DNA of 64,000 nucleotides from Dysidea avara (taxonomy: Eukaryota > Porifera > Demospongiae > Dictyoceratida > Dysideidae): assembly GCF_963678975.1 (NCBI RefSeq), contig NC_089272.1, positions 41,855,391 to 41,919,390 on the forward strand, in the 5' to 3' direction. Below the pieces are notes generated by a model. That model was given only the letters and a program-made list of their open reading frames with translations. It made no database searches and had not been told where the DNA came from. Of the stretch, positions 56,677 through 64,000 are shown piece by piece; position 1 is the stretch's first letter; every line of letters starts with the position of its first letter. A program made the translations under genes and the position numbers.

Positions 56677-57686
56677 CACACTACACACACACACTTCACT
56701 ACATATTCACATAAAAATAAAACACTACAAGGTATGGTAATGGTTGTTTACATTGGTTAATTTTGTGGTGTGCCACATATAGCAACAAGGGAAATGTGTA
56801 TCTGTGATCAAGAATTTAATTTAGTTTGTAATATCAATCTTTGTCAACTAGAGATGAACTGGCTATTGGTAAAAAGCGAGGGGTAGCCAATGCCTTGGGA
56901 ATCTTGTATGCTATGTGAGAAATCCAATCAGAAATACACAAATATATTAGAAACCAAATCCTAAATCCTAAATCATGTAAAAATAAAGGAGAAAGTGAGT
57001 TTAACAAAGTAGACAATGATCGATCATGAATAACTAGAACAAGATGTAGATCAACAACTGTACAGGTAGTTACTAGTTAGCAATATCACTAAATGGCTTT
57101 TAAAAATACATAAAGATTGGGAGTCTCGTATACGCCAGTTGGGTGCTTTGCTTGGGCATTGACAACCCCATTTCTGTGTTTTGCGTGGGCGTTGGCTACC
57201 CCTCGGGAAAAATAAAATAATGAAAGACTATACAGAAGCTGATCTGTACAGAAGATGAGCCCTGCACAGCTACGTGGGCTTCTTTTTACAAAGCATACGC
57301 TCACCTTATTTGCACATTGCCCAATCATCATCATGGACGCTTCCACCTCCCACCGTGCACTAAAGTAATAGAAACAAACATCATTAAATAATATAAGCAT
57401 TAATATTATTATAGCATAACACAGCAGCACAATATTACAGCATGATAAACAAACCAAAGTATTTATACAGAAAACTATGTCATAGACATTTAATCGTCTT
57501 TGAGCAAGGCCATTTTAACGAAGGCGCAAATTGGGCGTGGGCGGGCAATTCATTACATTCTTTTCGCCGTTTATAACTATCACTGGCAAACTAATGCATA
57601 TACTATATCAAAGAACGTATATATTTAAACAGTTGTATGATACTTATAGACTGTTTTTTCACTGTCAACCACTTCTTGCGCGTGGG
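55563..57686. repeat. 2.1-kb direct duplication, copy 1
   Basis: Runs from catatccaacaattaagcg to cttcttgcgcgtggg and is nearly identical to 58384-60444 apart from microsatellite length and a few bases. No convincing gene: the 82-codon frame (55654-55902) and the 122-codon minus frame (57089-57457) are each repeated in both copies but have no family features. Confidence 0.9.
56288..56695. repeat. (CA)n/CACTACAC microsatellite, copy 1
   Basis: About 400 bp of cacacaca broken by ctacac units. The long His/Thr open frame across it is an artefact of the repeat. Confidence 0.9.
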
Positions 57687-57888
57687 CGGCCCACCACCCC
57701 TCCCCTCCGCACCCTCCCACCCACCCACCCCCTATATGATATACGTGCTATACAGCTGAGCATATAAAAGTTGCTAAAATTAACAGGTTTTTGTAGAATC
57801 AGTTTTATTTTTAAAATTCTAATTGAACAAACAGTACATTTTCATACTGTAGCTGAATGACATTTAAATACATTGAATTGTCTGATAT
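57687..57888. other. C-rich tract and short unique spacer
   Basis: 57687-57732 is a ccaccacccctcccc-type pyrimidine tract. The rest is AT-rich non-coding. Confidence 0.5.
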
Positions 57889-58383
57889 GCATGATGATAC
57901 AGGCGAATGATTGTTACATGGATAGCCTAGAAAGGAATATTGGTGAGGTCAATTCTATCAACTGCTTATCTCACATGACCACATACACCATTGGTAGTAC
58001 CAATGGTTACCCCTTACCAAATTTCAAGCAAAAAAAAAAAAAAAGTGAAACGGCATGATGATACAGGCGAATGATTGTTACATGGATAGCCTAGAAAGGA
58101 ATATTGGTGAGGTCAATTCTATCAACTGCTTATCTCACATGACCACATACACCATTGGTAGTACCAATGGTTACCCCTTACCACATTTCAAGCAAAAAAA
58201 AAAAAAAAAGTGAAACGGCATGATGATACAGGCGAATGATTGTTACATGGATAGCCTAGAAAGGAATATTGGTGAGGTCAATTCTATCAACTGCTTATCT
58301 CACATGACCACATACACCATTGGTAGTACCAATGGTTACCCCTTACCACATTTCAAGCAAAAAAAAAAAAAAAAAAGTGAAAC
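57889..58383. repeat. Three tandem 164-166 bp units with lengthening A tracts
   Basis: Each unit starts gcatgatgatacaggcgaat and ends with an A run and gtgaaac. The A runs are 15, 16 and 18 long; otherwise the units are almost identical. The third unit abuts the second 2.1-kb copy directly. Confidence 0.9.
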
Positions 58384-59116
58384 CATATCCAACAATTAAG
58401 CGACTTTTAATAAAAAAAATTTTATTGGCAAGATACACGCGTCTACACTGGAAGCAGGTTTTCAAGGCTCTGTTATGGAGCGTCAGATAACTTTTAAACC
58501 CTTTCCAGGTTCTAGCAGGAATGGCCAGCATGACATCTACTTTCACGTAAAATGTAACAGCTTAATACGGCCTTCTTCATGGTACAAAGTAGGGGGTTTA
58601 ACATTACACATAGAACCATTGGCCATGAAAATATTGGCTCACCTCAACAATCCAGGCGCAAACTTTTTAACGATTCCAGGTTATACCAGGCTAGATCTAT
58701 CCTTTCTTGAATACTTCAGCTAGCTATACCGTTCGTGACGAACGTTTTACACGGTACAAATAATTTTATAAAAATCACTATCTCAATCCAATAGTCGCAT
58801 ACCCTGGCTGAGCACTGATTATTAATGACGCGCGCGCTATATTGCGTGGGCGAGTTGCAATAGAGAAGTATTACGTTCTTGAATGTTTAATTCATCAACT
58901 TTTCAATGGTCAATAGTCCTTGTACATCATGCTAATAACTTTTTTAGATCACGTGATACATCTTTGTATTTTGTACATGTAATCAAATAAATATTTTGAA
59001 AAATGGTCATTATAAAAATTTCAAGTTACTTGTTTGCAGTTCTCCAACGTATAAACCTGTGGAAAAAACAGTCACATTTAAATTGGTGAATTTAAAAAAT
59101 CTTTATCACGCACACA

Positions 59117-59170
<54 letters not shown>

Positions 59171-60444
59171 CACACACTACACACACACTACACACACACA
59201 CACACACACACTACACACACTACACACACTACACACACACTACACACACACACTACACACACACACACACACACTACACACACACACACACTACACACAC
59301 ACTACACACACACTACACACACACACTACACACACTACACACACACACACACACACTACACACACACTACACACACACACACACACTACACACACACACA
59401 CACACTACACACACACACACACACACACACACTACACACTACACACACACACTTCACTACATATTCACATAAAAATGAAACACTACAAGGTATGGTAATG
59501 GTTGTTTACATTGGTTAATTTTGTGGTGTGCCACATATAGCAACAAGGGAAATGTGTATCTGTGATCAAGAATTTAATTTAGTTTGTAATATCAATCTTT
59601 GTCAACTAGAGATGAACTGGCTATTGGTAAAAAGCGAGGGGTAGCCAATGCCTTGGGAATCTTGTATGCTATGTGAGAAATCCAATCAGAAATACACAAA
59701 TATATTAGAAACCAAATCCTAAATCCTAAATCATGTAAAAATAAAGGAGAAAGTGAGTTTAACAAAGTAGACAATGATCGATCATGAATAACTAGAACAA
59801 GATGTAGATCAACAACTGTACAGGTAGTTACTAGTTAGCAATATCACTAAATGGCTTTTAAAAATACATAAAGATTGGGAGTCTCGTATACGCCAGTTGG
59901 GTGCTTTGCTTGGGCATTGACAACCCCATTTCTGTGTTTTGCGTGGGCGTTGGCTATCCCTCGGGAAAAATAAAATAATGAAAGACTATACAGAAGCTGA
60001 TCTGTACAGAAGATGAGCCCTGCACAGCTACGTGGGCTTCTTTTTACAAAGCATACGCTCACCTTATTTGCACATTGCCCAATCATCATCATGGACGCTT
60101 CCACCTCCCACCGTGCACTAAAGTAATAGAAACAAACATCATTAAATAATATAAGCATTAATATTATTATAGCATAACACAGCAGCACAATATTACAGCA
60201 TGATAAACAAACCAAAGTATTTATACAGAAAACTATGTCATAGACATTTAATCGTCTTTGAGCAAGGCCATTTTAACGAAGGCGCAAATTGGGCGTGGGC
60301 GGGCAATTCATTACATTCTTTTCGCCGTTTATAACTATCACTGGCAAACTAATGCATATACTATATCAAAGAACGTATATATTTAAACAGTTGTATGATA
60401 CTTATAGACTGTTTTTTCACTGTCAACCACTTCTTGCGCGTGGG
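58384..60444. repeat. 2.1-kb direct duplication, copy 2
   Basis: Near-identical to 55563-57686. The main differences are in the (CA)n region. Confidence 0.9.
59108..59452. repeat. (CA)n/CACTACAC microsatellite, copy 2
   Basis: About 60 bp shorter than in copy 1, as expected from slippage after duplication. Confidence 0.9.
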
Positions 60445-60886
60445 AAGCACATTGAATGCATCTCCCCTTCCTTCCGTCTAGGCTGAGGTTTCCCTTACAG
60501 CTATATGCTTCACTGACAGACTCAGTAGAATAAGTGTATGCACGAGTAGAATAAGTGTATGCACTAGGTAGAGGGAAGGGGGTGAGCTACCCCTGGGATC
60601 TTATCCGTAATCTGAGAGTTGGTAGCATAGGCTATTCTAAGGAAGTGGGCCTGGAGAGACATGTGCCTCCTTCCCTTGCTGAGCAATGAATTACTTAAAC
60701 TATTGGGGTAAGTTATAGTACAGCTAGCTATAGATAGGCATTGTTCTTAGCATTCTTAACAATTATCAATTAAACCATTTTAAGCCTTTAAATTGCAAAA
60801 GTCAAACAACCTAAGTGTTAATTTACATTCCCCCACTCCCTCAAAATTCCAATTTATACTAAATCTATATGCCATGCAACAGTATT
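60445..60886. other. Unique spacer, no gene recognised
   Basis: Contains a short direct repeat (gagtagaataagtgtatgca twice near 60530) and nothing else recognisable. Confidence 0.4.
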
Positions 60887-61123
60887 GTGACCGGATTTAC
60901 AAAAAAGGGTCTTCCACACACATCCAATTCCATGAACTTGGAAGGCCATAACTTTGTGTTTAAGAGACGCACAAATCTGAAATTTTCCCTAGCCATTACG
61001 CAATGTTGGCACTAACCACTGACCAAATTTCAGGTCAATAACTTGTTGTATTTCAATTTTATGGATCGTCAAAGTTGGTAAATTAGATGTGTGTGGAAGA
61101 CCCCTTTTCGCAAATCCGGTCAC
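60887..61123. mobile_element. GTGACC-ended MITE (copy 6)
   Basis: Ends GTGACCGGATTTACAAAAAA and, inverted, CTTTTCGCAAATCCGGTCAC. Same length (237 bp) and interior (ccaaatttcaggtcaata) as the other short copies. Confidence 0.8.
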
Positions 61124-61624
61124 ATCTCCCCCAGGTCTAGAATCACCACTTAAGGTGGTAGGGTGCACCAGGGTAAAGTTCATGCACCGGTCGCTTTAAT
61201 GTCAAGGTGGCATCTGCTTGGTAGAGTTTACTAGATGTGTTATAATATTATGGTAAGATTACCATGTACACTGTATCTCACTGCATACAAACATAATTTG
61301 TATTTCTAAATTTATTCACTGATGTAGATAGATATATATGTTGTGCAGTTGAGGGAATATTACCCAGTGATGCTTATAAATTTTATAGGCATCAGTATGG
61401 AAAGTGATTGAGGATTCTTATTTTGTGTAAAATATGATTACAGGACATTATGTATCATAAATACACCCTGTCCATATTTTCAAAATCAAGCCACTGTGCC
61501 CTTATTTAAAATCTAGTACGGATGGCAGCAGTATTCTACTCTGGTTTGATTGAGTAGTTGTATGCACCTGTGAAGTCCTGTGAACTGAAAGAAGATATTT
61601 TTCATACCTAGCAATTCAACTGCC

Positions 61625-62649
61625 TACCAGAGCAACAAAAGTCAAATATACCTAATAGAACAGTCAACATTAGATTGACATGTTCACTACATTTCCTGTC
61701 ACACTGACACATGCCACTACACACCAACTACTTTGTTATGACACACCACTCCATCATGGCCCTTTTCCTTGGCTTATTTCAAGTAAAAGCACTAACCACC
61801 TTGGATGCCGATCTAAATGTATGCTACTACAACAAGGCAATGTATTAAATTAAAAAAATATTACACTAGAATGGGTGAAGCAGTTATCTTGTTAGGGTGA
61901 TAAAAACAGGCTGTAACATAAGGTCATTCACTGGCATTGTTGATAACTCCAGTGTACAAATTTGTACTGGAGAAGCAAGAGGATAAAATAAACAAATAAA
62001 AGAAATTACAAAGTAAGCACATAATATTATAATTATTAAAGCATGTGGTCTGTGTGCACCACCAGTGGTTTAACCTTGGAACTAATACTACCCACAATAT
62101 GTCAGTTACATTTTCATACTGCTCAGTTTAACTTAAATTAATTTTGTTAACACTTCCCAACAAAAATAATTATATACCTGTACGAGGGACCCAATGCAAG
62201 AAATCATATTGAGGATAAAACAATCAAATAATTGATACCATATATACCAAAGAATGGACTAGAGTTTCAACACACAAACTCTTTCCTTACATAATTCATT
62301 TAATAAAGTAAAATAAACCTGATAGAACAGTTACTATATTTACTACACACCCTATTACACTGACACATACCTCTACTCACCAAACACATCTTTATGACAT
62401 ACCACTCCATCTTAACTGCTGCTGCTGACTTACCTGAAGCACAAGACACTATCGGGCCTGGATGCAGATATAGATGTACATTACAGCAACAAGGCAGGTA
62501 AAATCAAACTACACAAGCATGGGTGAGTAACTGATCTTGTTGACAGGCTCCATGCAAGCTACAGTGACCAAAATTTCAAAAAAAAACAAAGTCACATCAT
62601 ACTATTTTAACACATGTACAGGGTGATTCAGGGATCTAGTTAATACTCC
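61625..62649. repeat. Diverged tandem duplication, period about 680 bp
   Basis: 61640-61990 and 62310-62650 (continuing at 62954-63000) share aatagaacagt, cactgacacat, gacacaccactccat, ctacaacaaggca and the tail ctccagt…tggagaagcaa…ataaac. Possibly two copies of a SINE-like unit. 61124-61624 holds nothing recognisable. Confidence 0.5.
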
Positions 62650-62654
62650 AGTAT

Positions 62655-62953
62655 CAGGGGCGGATCCAGAGTTTGGAAAGAGGGGGGGCACCTTGCTGAA
62701 AAACAGTTGAAGACCAAAAAAAAGAGGTCACAACAATAATAGCTAGTGATCCTTTACCAAATATATCACGTCTGTTATGTAAAATAAAATCCTATTTATA
62801 GCTTCATAGGTAAGCTACACTGCCTCATGAACATTGTGGCTCCTTTATTAGAGTAACTGACTGCTCTATTAGAGTATCTCGATCTTGTATGCAATTTCTT
62901 GAAGGGGGGGGGGGGGCATTTGCCCCAAATGCCCCATCCTGGATCCGCCATTG
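62655..62953. mobile_element. hAT-like MITE with GGCGGATCC ends and 5-bp duplication
   Basis: Starts CAGGGGCGGATCCAGA and ends CTGGATCCGCCATTG. AGTAT lies on both sides (62650-62654 and 62954-62958). The sister copy near 61950 shows the empty site. The inside shares gaagaccaaaaaaaag, ggtcacaac and gactgctctattagagtat with the MITE at 21447-21799. Confidence 0.8.
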
Positions 62954-63096
62954 AGTATACATACTTGTGCTTGGTCTGGAGAAGCAAAAGTAGAAAATAA
63001 ACACATAGCACAGGAAAAAATGTGGCATTTCCTTTAGCAGGATATGTGCAGGAAATGTACAGGACAGGTGACATTTCCAGCACATATCCGGGAGAT

Positions 63097-63136
63097 GGAA
63101 ATGTACAGGAAATTTGCAAATTTCCTGTACATTTCC
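63097..63136. repeat. 40-bp perfect palindrome
   Basis: 19-bp arms ggaaatgtacaggaaattt inverted around gc. It lies at the start of the TTTCC-rich minisatellite region. Confidence 0.8.
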
Positions 63137-63189
63137 TACTACATGATAGGGCACAATTTCCTGCAGATTTCCTGCACTGGACATATGAA

Positions 63190-63480
63190 ATTTCCTGCAG
63201 ATTTCTTCTATAAGGTATTTATGAAATTTCCAATACATTTCCTCTATACAATATCTATGGAATTTCCTATAGATTTCCCCTATACAATATCTATGAAATT
63301 TCCTGTTAATTTCCTCTATACAATATCTATGAAATTTCCTATAGATTTCCCCTATACAATATCTATGAAATTTCCTACAGATTTCCCTTATACAATATCT
63401 ATGACATTTCCAACAGATTTCTTCTATACAGTATTAATGAAATTTCAAATACATTTCTTGTACAGTATCAATGAAACTTA
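63190..63480. repeat. 36-bp minisatellite, about eight units
   Basis: The unit atgaaatttcctatagattt… continues cccctatacaatatct. Since 36 is a multiple of three a frame stays open (63044-63508, KFPIDFPYTISM repeated), but there is no other sign of a gene. Confidence 0.85.
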
Positions 63481-64000
63481 CACATGTGGTAAAAACTGTA
63501 AACAATAATATCTACATGGTATTACATTATATACATGTACACAGTTACAAGGGTATAGTATAGCTACAAGTTAGTCACATAGTACAGTACCATATATCAG
63601 ATTTTGTGACCCATCACGAAATTTCTTTTGCTTGGGACAAAGTGTGATCACCTGGGCTGAACCTGTTTAATTGACTACCATCTTTATCATCATATCAGCA
63701 TGTTTACTCCTTAAGCTTGAGTTTTAACTTTCATTAGCTCATCGTGTCACTCCTTGCTAGATGTCTCTCTGCTCTCTTGGTGTATCGATGTCACTTAATA
63801 TCTTCTTGATTGATAGCTATTTCCACCTTGCCCTTAAGTTCAGCATATTACAGCTGCTCCACTTTATTGAAGTTTCTGCAAATTGTATAATGTAAATGAA
63901 TGCACGGTATAATACACATTAACAAAAAAAATGTAACCTACACTACAATATAACTATTTTTCTTGGACATTTAAGAAAGTTGAACGATGCAAGATTACTG
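63481..64000. other. Terminal stretch, no gene recognised
   Basis: Mixed-composition sequence with no open frame of note. Confidence 0.35.

Noticed and set aside
56175-56714. 179-codon His/Thr-rich open frame, and the matching minus frame of Val/Cys
   Set aside because: It is created entirely by the (CA)n microsatellite. The second copy (58996-59472) differs in length in step with the repeat.
57889-58383. CRISPR-like array of three repeats
   Set aside because: The units are 164-166 bp and nearly identical throughout, without short repeats separated by unique spacers.
63044-63508. 154-codon open frame with KFPIDFPYTISM repeats
   Set aside because: The 36-bp minisatellite is a multiple of three, so a frame stays open by chance. 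No start context, other domain or splice sites.

Overview
This window looks like animal nuclear DNA, most likely from a sponge (Demospongiae). That is inferred from the intact-looking animal retinol saturase gene, from a fragment of a cysteine-rich surface protein that I recall mainly from sponges and cnidarians, from GT-AG introns of about 50 bp, and from the repeat families present. No RNA genes, CRISPR arrays or bacterial features were seen. Most of the 64 kb consists of transposable elements, many nested inside one another. No LTR or virus-derived element was recognised.

Layout. 1-1.2 kb: degenerate minisatellite. 1218-5196: a complete-looking DNA transposon (35-bp inverted ends, TAA target duplication) encoding a DDE-type transposase with a cysteine-rich tail. 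6.4-9.2 kb: an old inverted duplication, one arm split by a LINE. 9.6-11.15 kb: fragments of an R2-like (restriction-endonuclease-type) LINE, one of them inside a GTGACC-ended element. 11456-20096: an 8.6-kb long-inverted-repeat element with a 9-bp target duplication (Mutator-like by structure), holding at least six further elements. 20553-24696: a 5'-truncated R2-like LINE with a 14-bp target duplication, itself containing two more LINEs and two DNA elements. 25.4-27.5 kb: a LINE tail, a 375-bp near-perfect palindrome and a broken multicopy coding fragment. 27.8-29.7 kb: the one clear host gene, RETSAT, on the minus strand.

29878-36633: an autonomous-type DNA transposon with perfect 69-bp inverted ends and a 9-bp duplication, inserted in a LINE. 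It encodes a RecQ-like helicase (+) and a six-exon DUF6589-type protein (-), converging on each other. The architecture resembles the helicase-carrying lineage of Academ transposons (AcademH) as I remember it. The helicase gene is split by a 980-bp hAT-like insertion with a 5-bp duplication, and both genes carry stops.

38.2-38.6 kb: an array of about 73-bp units. 40.96-50.4 kb: two tandem copies of a 4.6-4.9 kb non-coding unit, each made of older related halves. 53.8-55.5 kb: a MITE, minisatellites and the sponge-type gene fragment. 55.56-60.44 kb: a recent direct duplication of about 2.1 kb around a triplicated 164-bp unit. 60.9-63.5 kb: MITEs, an older tandem duplication and a 36-bp minisatellite.

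The genes do not form a pathway. RETSAT is the only apparent cellular enzyme; the other recognisable coding sequences belong to elements or are fragments. The main value of the window is the order of insertion events, because several elements can be compared with an empty copy of their own target elsewhere in the window.
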